Below are positions 20,893-33,220 of a DNA stretch of 64,000 nt, piece after piece. Both the position numbers and the translations under genes were made by a program. Position 1 is the first letter of the stretch. Each line of letters opens with the position of its first letter. Origin of the DNA: Sepioteuthis lessoniana (taxonomy: Eukaryota > Mollusca > Cephalopoda > Myopsida > Loliginidae). The stretch spans positions 84,342,336-84,406,335 of the forward strand of contig OY757904.1 of the NCBI GenBank assembly GCA_963585895.1, written 5' to 3'. Below the pieces are notes generated by a model that was not told where the DNA came from, did not search any database, and saw nothing but the letters and a program-made list of their open reading frames with translations.

Positions 20893-23890
20893 GTTTGTAC
20901 CACCATGTGCGAGCGGGTTAATGCGTGTATCGTTACGTCTTTAGTGGTCGTTGGACCGTTGTAACCTCGCCGGTGGGTAAAGGTGACAAACATACAAAAC
21001 TTAGTTTTAGTGTAACAGAGCAGATTGGAGCTAGCCTACTCAAATCCTCGGCGTGGATTTTAGAAGATTGGGGAAGTACGCTGACAAATCGAGAGTGAAT
21101 GTTTTTATTATTCGAAATGAATGGAAAAGGGGAAAAGGGGAAAAGCGGAATGTTTTTCTAAAAAGCCAACGATGTTGTTTTATTTTTATAAAGCAAAGAA
21201 CAATGAGCAGTGCGGATTTTAGAAGAATAAAATCAGTACATTGTTTTTCTAAAGAGTGATGCAATATATTGTCACAATGAGAAGGAAGCGAGAAATATTG
21301 TTTAATTTTTGGCTAGCGGGAAAAAAAACACAAAAACATATGAAATTTATTTTTCTAACCAGTGAAAGAGAGAGAGAGAGAGAAGAGAAAGTTGAAGTCG
21401 GAGAGATCACTAGTCAAAACAACGATGAATAGGAAATGAGGTAACGGACGGGATCAGCCTAATGCAAGCCGATGGTCCTGGAAAAAAATCAAACTGAGAA
21501 ATCGAAAATTTTTATTTAAATTTGAAAGTTAGAAATCTTATGACGCGTGAATCACGTAAGAAGAAATGATATGCCGCCGACAGAGAGAAGCATAGAGAGA
21601 AGCGTGATGAAAGAGAGGGAGGCAAAATCCTATCGTAGCAGTCGGAACAGACGTTGGTATAGAGGCAACCGGTCTCCCTCTTTAGTGTTGAAGATTAATT
21701 AAAGGTCGTTGATGAAATACGCCCACTTGGAAATGGAAGAAACAATTATATAAACTGGGTTTTTGCCGAAAAGCGACTGAGTGCAGCGAGAGATCGTTGC
21801 GGAGTTAACTCGAAGCAGGAAGAAGCTCCCGTGGAAAGAGCCTTGCACCAAATTCGGAGATAACCAGATCCTCTCACGTCTCTGTTATCTTAACAAGCTG
21901 AAGATGAGAATTAACGTAACGCATTAAGAGTACTTAGTGAGTCTAAGTGAGAAGACTGACCATGAACTTAGACTAACTGCTGCAAGATAGGGGCTACATT
22001 CCTAGATATTCTGCTTCATGTTTAAGGGGAATGGAACATCGAAATAACCACAATTATTTCGTAATTGTTAATTGTTCTTTTTCTGACTAAAAACATAATA
22101 ATTTTATTATTCAACTCCGTCTTTTTTCATTCTCTGGACTTCAACTTTTCATTTTTTATTATCCAATGATCAGCTGGTCCGGTTATTTCGACTTTCAACG
22201 TAAACACTGGATCCAGTTGTCTGAATCTAAAATTTAACAACGTGGACAGACGACTAATTCAGCTAAGATTTGATTTCCCACCTGGGAAGGTCAGATGTCA
22301 AGTGGTCGAGTGAGCGGCTAGGTGACATTGGTTCACAAACACAAATGTTTATTCGCTACTACATTTTTAAAGTAATCATCAGGAGAAAGAAACAGAGTAT
22401 GAAAACTGAGTCTCCCGCATTAGCTGGACAAAGAGAAACAACATGTCATGAGGAGAAAGAGAGTAGAGACAGACTTTGATTTTTTTCTGGTTTTCTGTTG
22501 TAGTTCTAACGTACTTTTTCGCTGGTTTCGTCTCCACAGCTGTGTGAGACCCTTTTCGGAAATCACCCCAAAATTTTCGTCTCTTTTTACATTTCTCTGG
22601 CTGGTGTTCAACTCTCGTCTTTATCTCGTCACGTTCGGCTGCCAACTAACTTTCAACCCCAATTCGTTCCCTTACTTCTGCCTGGTGGTAGAGGGAGGAA
22701 TATATTCGTTTCTGGTGGCTCCACATCTGCGCAGAAGATTTAGGACCTTTGGGGTTTTTTTCTAAAGAAATTTTATTATTATGGTCATTCACCTATGACT
22801 GGGTAACCTACAAAGAGTGCTTTGGCCTGACTCACACAGGTCAGCTGCCCGTTCAGCAGCTCATTTGTAGACTTTCTGTCTGCTTTTTCTCTCTCTTCTT
22901 CCCCAGAAATTTACCTCCCGTCGCTCAATCACGTTACAACATGGGAAAAATATATGGGAAACTAGGGCAAGTGTGCATATTGGCCTATTGATCACTGGAA
23001 ATGAAGGAACCGACCATTCGAGCTCGTCTTTATAAACTTCGTCACAATGCCAATTTCAAAGGAAAGCGCTACATCCTCACCAACCATAGACTGCTTCAGC
23101 CGACACTTTACTGCCATACCATGTGCAAGGTATCGTACAATCGACGCTGCCCGCGGACTGTACCAATTTTTTCTTTGCAATGTTATGTCAGCGTACGGTT
23201 GCAAGGAAAGAACAAAAATACAGTTGCAAGAACAAAGAATACGAAGGCACGTAAAAATTTTAACAATTGTATTGAAAACAAATAAGTAAAAAGTTAAAAA
23301 TAACAGGGTTTGTATAAACCTGTCGATATGGAATTAAAAGGTAGAAAAATGTCCTATGCTTAATAGTGGTAGGATTATCAGATTTACACGCATGTGGCCA
23401 GATGCTATGAGTGCAGAGAGGAGAGGGGTGTTTGGTGATTTACAGCTTAGTCGCTTCCTTCAAAGCGGAGAAGAGGAAAGTCAATGTGGGTGATGCATGG
23501 TTTCGCCTCTCTCTTTCTCAGAGCTGGTGTTTCGAATCTGTTGGTGTCGTCTGCCTTCTTTTGATCTGCCCCGCTGTCGAGAAATTTGCCTTTTATATCG
23601 TTTTTCTCTTCTGATCGGATCAAATTGGGTTTTCTTTGTTTTTTTACCACGAAGGTCATTGATTGGCCAAAAAATTGTTTCTAATTATTTCTATTTTTTG
23701 ACAAATTTCATCGACATTTCGCTATACGCTGATCCTATGCATAGAAACCCCTTTTTTTCCATTTTAAAGAAGGTTTCAACATCGATAACATCCGATAAAT
23801 GCTCTCATGGGCGCTAGTTGCACTCATTATTTTGTGTGTACGATAAATTAAAAGAGATCTCTTTCGTCAAATAACAACTATAGAGAAATA
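20893..23890. other. Unassigned DNA splitting element A integrase
   Basis: The integrase zinc site ends near 20,890 and the catalytic core resumes near 23,905, so about 3 kb is interposed. It is AT-rich with no long frame. A TATA box (tataaact near 21,750) followed by gactgagtgcagcgagag suggests an LTR-like promoter. (GA)n occurs at 21,367-21,390. I could not find paired termini or a protein relic, so the type of insertion is unknown. Confidence 0.4.
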
Positions 23891-23894
23891 TCCC

Positions 23895-24660
23895 ACATAG
23901 TATCCTTTGATTGTAGCACGCGTTTTACCGGCGAGTTCTACAGACAATTCTGCAACCAAATATCCATTATTCCGGAATTTCACTGTCCCTTGGGATCACC
24001 AAGCTTGGGATGAAGAATGCCCACTACCTGCTCTGTGAGGACAGAAACTGTGAATGGACAGACGTCCACAAATCTGTCACCGCATCCATGAATACCACAG
24101 TGCAAGAGATGTATCTCCAAATTACACCTTTACTAGTCACCACTCCAATATCGGCCTGCTAAACTACTCAGAAAGGAAATTACAAACGATGACTCGAGAG
24201 CTTATGGAATGTAAATGAATGCTTTCCTAAAGCAAGTCTACCACCGCATCACCCTAGCCAACGACAAAGCCGACCACAAAATAAAAGCAAGCTTAAACCG
24301 CATTACCCACAAAAACCCAATACAAGTCAGCAATAGGGTTTTACTTCATCGGCCACAATCAATTTTGACCCAGTCATCACATCTACACTGGATAGGAGAA
24401 TTTACAGTCATAAAAACTAACATGATGAGTCAGGTGGAAAATGATTCTGACTGGATTCATCGCGCAAATATTAGCAGCCTTGAACAATAACCAACACCTC
24501 AGACATAACCCCACCACTTCTACCGTATGGACACTCAACAAAATACTCAAGATCTTTCGTCTCCACCCGTTTCTGGAGTGTTCAACAAACATAAAACGAA
24601 ATAACACTAATGCCGATAAAGCTAACACGAGGACAAATTTCCGCACATTTTATTGATTTT
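23895..24660 (+). pseudogene. Element A integrase core and C-terminal part (relic)
   Basis: The stretch 'FDCSTRFTGEFYRQFCNQ' is a decayed copy of the second catalytic aspartate region (TDxGTQFTSxxF). A 91-codon frame at 24,215-24,490 contains 'LANDKADHKIKASLNRITHKNP', then 'VSNRVLLHRPQ' and 'LHWIGEFTVIK', which resembles the GPY/F-type end of gypsy integrase. Stops occur between the pieces. Confidence 0.65.
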
Positions 24661-24699
24661 ATCATGCATTAGATCCCGTAAGCACACACTTACTCGTAC

Positions 24700-25121
24700 A
24701 TACACATTGTAAGTCAGAATGGGATTGTAGCGGTAACAGGTAACGTAAGATCGTGTCGGTCCCGCACTAACCTTCGTTGCCAAAAATATATACAAATATG
24801 TAAAAGGGGTGATTGACATAAGCTAGACAAATGACACGGACGAGGAGGATAAGATTAAAATAACAAGCCTTTATTAAGCGAATCATATATGAAAGATGAG
24901 TTCAGTGTAGAATCGTGGATGCTGCATCACTGCGGAGTTGAGGGTCGGAGTAGCTCGAAGAAAGACGATAGTGTAGTTAGAGTTTGTGTGGTTGGTCGCC
25001 GAGTAGACCGTGGTAGATAGACTTGATGTAGCTGGTAGGTCATCGGATAGACGGTGGAAAAACAAATTAAGACACTTGGAGAAGAGAATTTAAAAACATA
25101 TATGGTTGAAGGAAGCTAACA
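24700..25121 (-). mobile_element. LTR plus leader of another gypsy element (minus)
   Basis: On the minus strand the block starts TGTTAGCTTCC at 25,121 next to the A 3' LTR, carries an AATAAA-type signal (near 24,875), and is followed near 24,785 by TTTGGCAACGAAGG, which resembles an LTR/primer-site junction. No coding relic follows. The borders are tentative. Confidence 0.4.
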
Positions 25122-25130
25122 TCAACCGGA

Positions 25131-25619
25131 TGTTGGCTCAACAGTACCTACCAACACAATGAATAAAACATGTCTCAGCACATGTAGGCTCCTCGCATCT
25201 TCCAGTTGAAAAACTAAATGAACAGACAATTCAAAAAGTTCTTTTTCAACTAATCATAAACTTCCCACTTCCCTAAGTTTTCAGGGCTGATTTTAGTCCC
25301 AAACATAGCTATAAAATGGTCAACAAAATGTCACGAACAGCAGTTGACACGGGGACTGGTACCAGAGAGAATCTTCATGCATCACATTTCAGACAAGATC
25401 AGAGACTACTGACAGCCCACCAACCCACACTACATCACCATACGGCACACAACCAAACCGCCTTACCAAGGACAGACTTACACCCATTCACCTCTTCTGG
25501 TGGAAGAAGAAAGCCTGTATCTTTTCTAAATCTACCTACTTCTGTTTACTTAAATTAAATTAAATTAAATCCAATCCTCTCGTCCGTTGTCTCTTGGAAC
25601 CATACGCTTGTCTTTTACA
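25131..25619 (+). repeat. 3' LTR of element A
   Basis: 489 bp, starting TGTTGGCTCAACA and ending cttttaca. It has a TATA box (25,310-25,316) and aligns to both halves of the interrupted 5' LTR. It shows what the 5' LTR looked like before the SINE insertions (gcagttgacacgggg..agagagaa is continuous here). Confidence 0.8.
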
Positions 25620-25689
25620 ACCAGGACGCCCTTCTATTCTCTGTTGCAGACAATCACAAGAACTTTGAATTAACATTTTCAACATTAAT

Positions 25690-26890
25690 GAAGTGAGGAC
25701 ACAAAGAACTACAGGATCCGAAAAACAAACCAATAAGGATATAATGGAACAATATAAAACCTGCTTCAACAAAATAGGATGTTTCCCAGGAGAAAAATAC
25801 AACATAAAATTGATAAGAAAAACCTACGTCAGTAATAGATCCACCGAGGTCAGTCCTAATACACATTTTCCCAATCTACGAGGCTGAAGAGGAAAAAAAT
25901 GGAAGTGTAAGACATCATAAGAAAGGTGACGGGGCCAACAGACTAGGTAAAGTGGGTTACATATCGACTAACCACAGTCAAAGATAGAAAACCCAAAATC
26001 AGACCCCCACAAAAATGTTAGACAAGATGCTGCCTCTATTCAATGGAAAATACTTCAGTGTAATAAACGTAAGGAAGGGATATCGGCATTAAAAATTAGA
26101 CCACAAAGCGAATCTAATATGCACTTTCAAAACGCCGTTTGGAAGGTACAGATTCAAATGCTTGCTATTCGGATTAACAGTATCCCAAGAAATCTTCCAA
26201 CACAAAATTGATGCAATCTTCTCTGGAAAAATGTGACGCGGATAGTAGATGATATTCTGGTGACAGGAGCAACAGAAGAGAAACATGATATAGCTATGAT
26301 CCAAGTCCTGGAAAGAGCCATAGGCAACAACATAGGGTTCAACTCCGAAAATTTTCAGTACAAGCAAAATGAAGTAAATTTCTTTTGCCTCGCCATCACG
26401 GAACAAGGAATATCACCCACAGAACATAAGCTCCAAGCCATCAGGGACATTCAACCCTTTAAGAACTACAAGGAACTCCACACACCCCTGAATATGATAG
26501 TATATCTAAATAGATATTCAGTCAAATTAGCAACATTGACTGAACCACTCAGAGAACTGATAAAAAAGAATATACTTTTTCAGCGTCAGCCACAGCATTG
26601 AAACCATTAAAAAAGAGATATGCCAGACAAAGATAATCAGCTAGTACGATACTGACCCTCACACACCAACAATCCTCCAGTATGATGCCAGTACACTTGG
26701 CATAGGAGCATGGATAAGACAGATATACAAAGCTGGCACAGAAAAATATCGTAGGAATGACTGCAATATGTCTCATCCCAAAAGAATCAAGATACTCCAA
26801 CACAGAAAGAAAATACCAGCAGTTGCGTATGGCCTACAATATTTTCTTTTAGAGCGAAAGGTAACGGTGGAAACGAACCAATTACCACTG
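25690..26890 (+). pseudogene. Gypsy pol fragment E (RT to RNase H)
   Basis: A different gypsy subfamily from A and B. The RT start resembles 'CFPGEKYNIKLI' and 'DPPRSVL', followed by 'GKYFSVINVRKGY' (palm), 'KTPFGRYRFKCLLFGLTVSQ', the catalytic region 'IVDDILVTGATEEKH', and a thumb 'ITEQGISPTEHKLQAIRD'. RNase H follows with 'LQYDASTLGIGAWI'. The longest open piece is 26,233-26,601 (122 codons). Stops and shifts are frequent. No LTRs were found next to it. Confidence 0.75.
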
Positions 26891-29030
26891 GAAATGCTTA
26901 AAGTAAGGGATTTTAGTAAATTATTTTTGCAGTAAATCCTTTTTTCGAGTTAAACTTGAAGTTTGAAGTTGCGAGGTTTCGTTTGTAAAGGTCAAGGCTC
27001 GAGTAGGCCTTAGTTTTGCGTAGACGTGTTAATTATATCATGATAAGCAAATTCGAAGATGGATAAGTTTGTTTTAGAATCAGCTGATATTTTAGCAATG
27101 ACTGGTTACGAAAAAGGACTTGTTAATTATGTGTGGTCAAAGGATTAGGTAATGAATAATTTTTGGAAGTAGATATAAGAAACAGATTCAAAGACGCCAA
27201 AGTAGCCCGGAGACAGCAGATCAGAATGGACCCAAGACAGACGACGGGAGTGTGGCCTTGCATTTTCTTGACTCAATCTTTCTCTTTTCATAGACTGCAA
27301 TACATTTTCGTTAAGCAATAAATTTCGTATCAAGCAAGCCAACGAAAAGCGTTTTATGTTAGTTTCTTTGTATCACGGTGAGGTTGCCACGGAATCTGGA
27401 TGAAACTATAAGGGGTAACGTTACACCATATTCTATTTGGTGCCGTGGTGTTACATCTCCTATTTTTATTTAGTACCGTAACCAGTCCACGACGATGTGG
27501 TGGATTAACAGAAACTTTGGCGCTATTAAAGTGGAGAAGTATGCATAGACAATAAGTCACCAAGAGCTGTCCCCACTATTTCTTCGAGAGCAACTTCAAA
27601 ACTTCAGTGCGCGTTCGGATGCTGGACTGTGAAGCAGTAAAAACATAGCTAGCCGAAAGGTATTCACCACTTGCCCCTTTAATCGTTAAAAAGTAACTAA
27701 ATTGGCAAGGAGCTATCCGAGAAATTCAACTAAAAGTCTACGAAACAGAAAATCCACTTAAATTCAACTGAACAACAAAACCCAAGAATTCGACTAAAAA
27801 TCAACAGAAAATTCAACTAAAATCAAACAAAAGCTGGGAAATCAACTAAAAATTCCAGGAAACCATAAAACTACAAAAATCCAAAGAATTTTATATACTT
27901 TCAATTTTCAACAAATTTGAAACTTTATCTTTTCTATCCTTTATTTTGTTTCTCTTATATAAATTTGTTTTCTTAAACTTTGTCGTCTGTATTATCTTTT
28001 TGAATCAGTATCCGTATTAGAAAACTGTGCAACATACTGTTTGAAATTTACCAATTAAAGGTCCCCCTAAAAATATTTTCCCAACATATTGGAAATTTAG
28101 TAGTTTATCCAGATATTGCAGAGTTTTTATTGACATTTCCCTTTAAGCGGAAGCTTTAGTCTTTAGAACTTAAATAAGTTATAAGACCTGGATGTATTTT
28201 ATTGAAGAAACATATTACACTTCAGTTCATCTATTAATAAATAAATGAATAAATAACTCCCGCTCTCCTGTATCTACTCTCTGTGTGGTTGGATTAAAAA
28301 GGTTTAACTTCAAAAGGTATAAATGTGACCACGAACGTTCGCTACCACTTTTCGGTAGGTAAGGAGCAAAATTTAGAATATATCTTACTTACTGGCAACC
28401 CTGTTACATGATCAGAATTCTCCCTGCGAGTGTAGATTATGACACGTGGACGAGTCTATATTCGGGATTTTATATTGGACCTCCAGTGAATATCAAACTC
28501 ACTACTTAAAAGTAATGACTTGCGAAATTAGCTTGCTCACCATATTGAGCTGCTCACTGTTCCAAATCTTAGATGATGCACCTAACAGTGGATAGAAGCG
28601 CATGCTCGAATCCATCCCGGAGGGTAGACACGATTTTGAGAACTAAACCACAAAATCAACAAATTTCAAAGTAAGTTAAGCACATCAACAAATCACAAAG
28701 TCATTCACAAATTTTGAATATTGTGCTTGACCATTAAGTTTGGACGCACAAAACAAAAGTGAGTCGGAACGAGCCGATTTCTAAATATTTATTTGACTGC
28801 TGATAATATGCACTGACGTAGTTGAGAATGTGTCACTTAACAACTCAATCGGATAAAGAATTAATCACAAAGCCAACAGTTCTTTATTCGATCTATATAG
28901 ACAATACGTATTTATCCAGCTGCTGGATAGCAGGCGACTCAAAATACAGGGAAAATCAAGTCAAAAGCTCAGAGATGTCAGTGCGACAGAGATGTCAGAG
29001 TAGAAAGTTTTATAAAGCTGAATACCAACA
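26891..29030. other. AT-rich DNA without recognisable genes
   Basis: Only short frames are present. At 27,720-27,850 the phrase attcaactaaaa recurs at irregular spacing. A possible decayed B box (tgctcgaatccatcc near 28,608) is too weak to call. Nothing else was recognised. Confidence 0.5.
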
Positions 29031-29037
29031 CATAAAC

Positions 29038-29064
29038 ACACAAGCACACACACACACACACACA

Positions 29065-29100
<36 letters not shown>
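29038..29100. repeat. (CA)n(CT)n microsatellite
   Basis: A run of cacaca changes directly to ctctct. The 60-70 codon low-complexity frames across it on both strands are by-products. Confidence 0.95.
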
Positions 29101-29104
<4 letters not shown>

Positions 29105-29253
29105 CATCAACAGCCAATATACAAAAATTTCAACAGTGTAAACTACATGCACATCCACGTGCAAACCCATGAAGTAAGGGACCTAGTCAGAGAAATTAAA
29201 TTTGCCATGGGATTTTAGAAAAATTAGAAGTACATTACAAATATGTAGGTTGG

Positions 29254-29302
29254 TGAAATGGATTTTTGAAATAAAGACACTTTATTTCAAAAATCCATTT
29301 CA
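29254..29302. repeat. Perfect 23-bp hairpin with a 3-nt loop
   Basis: tgaaatggatttttgaaata (29,254 onward, extended by aag) is followed after aca by its exact reverse complement ending at 29,302. There are no mismatches in 23 bp. It could be a recent foldback insertion or a hairpin RNA; the sequence does not decide. Confidence 0.9.
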
Positions 29303-29744
29303 TCTCGCATCCAAAATATGTTATTTTGATGAGAAAAGAGATATGTTGTTTTTAATTTTAACAGATTGTTATACTTTACAAAACAGTGTGAAGCGAAAAT
29401 CGGAAAGGTGAATTCAGATCAAAGTCAATAATCCAAGGTAAAACCATGGATTTGAAATAACATTTTTTTAAAATTCGCCAATGGAAAATTTTCTTTAAAG
29501 AATATTCCTGATGCATTTTTATCATTCAGGTTTTTCGGACTATTGTCTTCATCTTTATTGTTATATTCACGACGTTTCGGTCGATATGTCCTCTGGTCTT
29601 CTTCAGCTGTTTGTCGAACTCGGGAGCCTACACTGAACTTCGAACCACGTCCTTTATTTAATCCACGGGGGTCACTTGTTCTGATTCTGTTAGCCATGAC
29701 CGGGTATAAATGCTAAGAATACTGCTACTCGCCTGCCGTCAGGA

Positions 29745-29825
29745 TTGAACCTGCAACTTCCAGATGATTGTCTTCTTTAGAAGCTTAGGGAACCAACCTA
29801 CAACCGTTACACTATGTGTCCTGCT
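29745..29825 (-). mobile_element. tRNA-like SINE head
   Basis: The minus strand has tagtgtaacgg (A-box-like) and ggttcaatcctg (good B box) at tRNA spacing, but the anticodon arm is not tRNA-like. It is followed by a body with agtgacccccgtgg. It starts with 'caggacacatagtgtaacg', like the SINE at 35,848-36,143, which starts 'aggacac..tggtgtaatgg'. Confidence 0.6.
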
Positions 29826-29929
29826 GGACAAATCAGAGTGAATTTTTCGGACTTATAAACTTAATGTTCTTACATCACTATGATTATTACTACTATGTAT
29901 GATTTTTTACCTGAGCTCATAATCCGATT

Positions 29930-31000
29930 TTCTAATTCAACTTTTTGATAATTGGTTCCCATATTGTATTCGTCTCTATACTTCACGTGATCAAGTAATG
30001 TTTGAACATTTTCCAGATGCGACCAGAGAATGAATGTATCATCTACGTATCTAAGCGACATTGATGGTTTTAGTGACAGATCCTAATGCCATTTCTTCGA
30101 AGTATTCCATGTATATGTTGGCCAGTACAGGTGACAATGGCGAACCCATAGCCAGTCCTTCTTCTTGTCGGTATATATCAGATCCCATCCCGAAGTAGGT
30201 TGTCTCTACACAGAAGGTCAACATTTCAAAGCGTGCACAAATATGTCCGGCGTGGAAAATGAGATCGGGGGAGAGAAACAGGTGATTGGGGAGATCGAAC
30301 TCACATCCTCCCAATAGTGAATCGTGTTTGACGCATGTAAATTACCACGGATGCGGCATTTTGGTATCATTATTTAAGTCCTGCCTGAATGCATCGGGAG
30401 TCTTGGTGACGCACGACGAGACGAGCTTGGATGTAAGACTGCCAAAGAAGATTGTTGCAAGCAAAAAGTAATTCATAGGAAGAAGCCAAGAGAATTGTTA
30501 TTTTCAGCGAATAAATTCGGCTGTCCACCTTTTATTAAGAAGACGACACCGCGACAACACTTGAAATTGATTCCACTTGTTCATTTACGAGAGACTCTTT
30601 TCTTTTTGTTACTGACGAGGCATACTATCCACCCCCTCTTCTTTCAAGAGGTTGATGATCTTCACAAGGAAGCAGCTCAATGAGTGACATGCTGAACCTC
30701 GGTTACTGACAATGGGTCTCAATAAAATACCGTCCTTATGTATTTTTGGAAGACCCTATATGTGTGGTAACTTACTGAAATGTTGAGTTAGCTACCTGTA
30801 TTTTATTTGTGGTATGAGATCTTTATTCTAACTGAGGATCTGTGACAGCTTACTTTCCGTCTTCAGGGTCGGGTCCTTCTTTACTTCACAATAGCCACCA
30901 TTGCCAATCAAGTCCGCCAACTTGTTGGAGTAATCCACTCTATCCATTACCACAGTAGCATTGCCTTTGTCAGTTGGGAGGATTAAACTCCAGTTTAATT
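29930..31000 (-). pseudogene. Penelope-like element reverse transcriptase (relic)
   Basis: Penelope-like RTs use a distinct conserved palm. Visible here, in order on the minus strand, are 'ATVVMDRVDYSNKLADLI' (about 30,950), 'FEMLTFCVETTYF', 'YRQEEGLAMGSPLSPVLANI' (about 30,130) and 'LRYVDDTFILWSHLENVQ' (about 30,040). A 1-nt frame change lies at about 30,060, between the LSPVLANI and YVDD blocks, and stops occur upstream. No GIY-YIG endonuclease was found downstream, so the 3' end is missing. Confidence 0.85.
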
Positions 31001-31659
31001 GTTGCAGAGGGGTACATCTGAAGTTTTATAGGGCTTTGATAATAAACTTTTTTTTCTCGAGAGGAAGATGAACAAGAAGAAGAGTACCCCATTTTTTCGT
31101 AAGTTTTAACTTAAAGTTTAGCTGTCCTATTTCATTTTAATCAGGTAAATGTCGGATCAGCTTATTCTTTCATTCACCCTAACAAATGGAAGATGCTACT
31201 TTTTGAGAAGAATGAGTATGGCCCAAATCAGCGGGAAGGAAAAGGCCAAAACCAGGCAGTTAGCCCTGCGTTACTTAGAGACAGAGTCAATGAAGAGAGG
31301 TCAGTTAGCCCTGGCAGGAGCAAACGTAAAGTTGGCAAATCTACGCAAGCAGGAGGAAGCCCCAGACCGGAAAATTAATCAGTACAAAGACAGACATTTT
31401 GAGCCCAACTGAAACCAACCGACAACAACCTTTTAAACCAACAACCCTAAAAAGAACCAGAAACGTATACAAGAAAGACAAACAGGACATTCAGATAAGT
31501 GTTCATTTGTAATTTTAATTTTGTTCCTACATTGATTATTGACTGCTAATAGGAATATGTTTTAGCAACTCTTTTGTACCTCATATATAAACGTGTTTGA
31601 ATATCCTATAGCGTTTCGGGAAATTGTTAATTTCTCTAACGCTATATTTTTTAGGCAAC

Positions 31660-32331
31660 ACAAATGAATGACGAAACTTTTCTTTAACAACACAACAACG
31701 AAAGTTTTTATTTGCAGCATGGAATATGGTTTGCTTTTGGTGCTGCAAGACTCGTGGAGTTTAGGCTTGTTAGTGTTGGAGACGAAATGGCTTAGCGGGA
31801 TGTTGAGATGGCAGCGTGTGTTGCGGGACGTGTGAGGGATTGTGTTTAGAGTCACCGTGTAGTTTTATATCTGGTATTTTTGGGGGAGAGTCTGCGTTAT
31901 CTCCATTATTGTGGACCAGAGGTGAAAAGGGAACTAGTGTGTCGAGAGCGGAGTTACGCTCGGATCGACATAGCCAATTTTTGGGGTGACACAAAGTTGG
32001 GCCTGTGCGAAGCATGTTGTAGGTTTCTAATTTATGTTCAACTGGGATTACTCGTAAAGAATCCATAAATTAGATGGTTCCCTCGTTGAGTGTCCATGCT
32101 GCCGCTGCTGGTGCTGCTATGTTAAAAAGCATCGCTAAGCAGGGACGTCCAGACGAACGTCTGTTCTGGTCGCCGTCTCAAGCCAAAGAGAGTGGGTTTG
32201 GCCGCTCACCCGTTTTGCAAGCCGGAAATGAAGGTCCGGGCTGAATAGGATAAGTCATCCTGATTGGGTGAAATTAAGTGTTGAAATAAATTGAGCGCCA
32301 AACCAAAATACGAGATTTTCTTCTTCTCTAC
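31660..32331 (+). repeat. LTR-like repeat family R, copy 1
   Basis: Homologous to 38,076-38,883 (plus) and 56,866-57,592 (minus). Shared landmarks are gcagcatggaatat, gacatagccaattt, tccataaattagat, ctgaataggataa and cgccaaaccaaaatacga, with an end like ctctaca. Copy 3 has TG..CA termini and a target duplication, so the family is best read as solo LTRs. The left border of this copy is approximate. Confidence 0.7.
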
Positions 32332-32409
32332 AATCCGCTTGCGTGGTCTATTCTTTCTTTCGACTCATACGAAAGATTCGTTAAAATTCCCATATTAGAC
32401 TACGTTATT

Positions 32410-32530
32410 TTGATGCATTGGATTCAGTTTCCTAATGACTTTTATTTTTTCCTTCGTTTATTTTGTTTTATTTTACTTATAGGTGGGGTAACTGCAACAT
32501 ATACTTCTAAATTGTAATTAAAATCATTAA
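32410..32530 (+). repeat. Duplicated exon-like segment, copy 1
   Basis: Shares tgcattggattc and, after a pyrimidine tract ending ..ttatag, a coding-like stretch GVTATYT(S)KL then a stop, with the copy at 40,136-40,280. The base differences between the copies include synonymous third positions. AATAAA follows near 32,537. It could be a terminal exon of a duplicated gene or simply a repeat. Confidence 0.35.
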
Positions 32531-33220
32531 AAGTATATAATAAAACAAATTAACAAATATATGAATACTATTGTATTCTTGCATTCTTTCCATTGGTCAT
32601 ATTTTGGGGGGGAGGAGGGATAATTTCTACCCAATTTAACGATTGTTTTTATCTTCTCCCTTCAAAACGAGCCTGTTGGAAAGGGAATAAAAGTGTAGCT
32701 AACAGTTCGACGACCTCGGAACATTTGACTTGTAGTGAGACATTATATAATCAAAGTGTATATTACTATGTATGATTTATTACCAATTATACCACTCCAT
32801 AACCAAAAATAAAATAGCATGAATATATCTTAGGAGTACTTATATTTAGACGGCCACATAATCATATTTTTGGTAACAAAGTTTCAATACTCTAGAGTTT
32901 AGTAATAAAAAATCCTAGATAATATCCGTTTTGGTTGTATAATGTATCACTAAAAATAATAAAATCCTGCTATCTTTATTTTAAAAGAAAATTAACTTTT
33001 CATAAAAATAATTGGTGGTAGTACACTTATTCATATTGTCAAAAGTAATAATTACTAAATGAACTGTGGGCCATTGAAACAATAGTCCATGATATTCGTG
33101 ATGCTTTTATTTAGGAAGGAGAGAAGCATTCTAATGGTAGTTCATAAGAATTTTACGTGGTGTATGATAGTGGCCTGAACTACCAACCGCACTTTCTCAT
33201 AAAAATATTTTGTTGATAGT

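Larger units (their letters stand above)
12358..25619 (+). mobile_element. Element A: Ty3/gypsy-type LTR retrotransposon, decayed and nested
   Basis: The two LTRs (12,358-13,907 with an insertion, and 25,131-25,619) are homologous to each other, and the internal relics occur in the gypsy order protease, RT, RNase H, integrase. All of them match element F at 59.9-64 kb at protein level. No gag is seen: the first internal homology, 12 bp after the 5' LTR, is to protease. Insertions inflate it from about 5 kb to 13 kb: a SINE cluster in the 5' LTR, element B at 15,664-20,247, unresolved DNA at about 20.9-23.9 kb, and an LTR-like block at 24.7-25.1 kb. Many stops and frameshifts show that it is dead. 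Confidence 0.85.

Noticed and set aside
29565..29615. Hammerhead-like CTGAAGA .. CGAAACGTC next to the Penelope relic (minus)
   Set aside because: The stretches that should form stem II are GACC and GACC, which cannot pair. Kept only as a phrase often seen near Penelope-type elements.
31149..31412. 87-codon plus-strand frame rich in charged residues
   Set aside because: No recognised family, another frame overlaps it, and no splice or conservation evidence.
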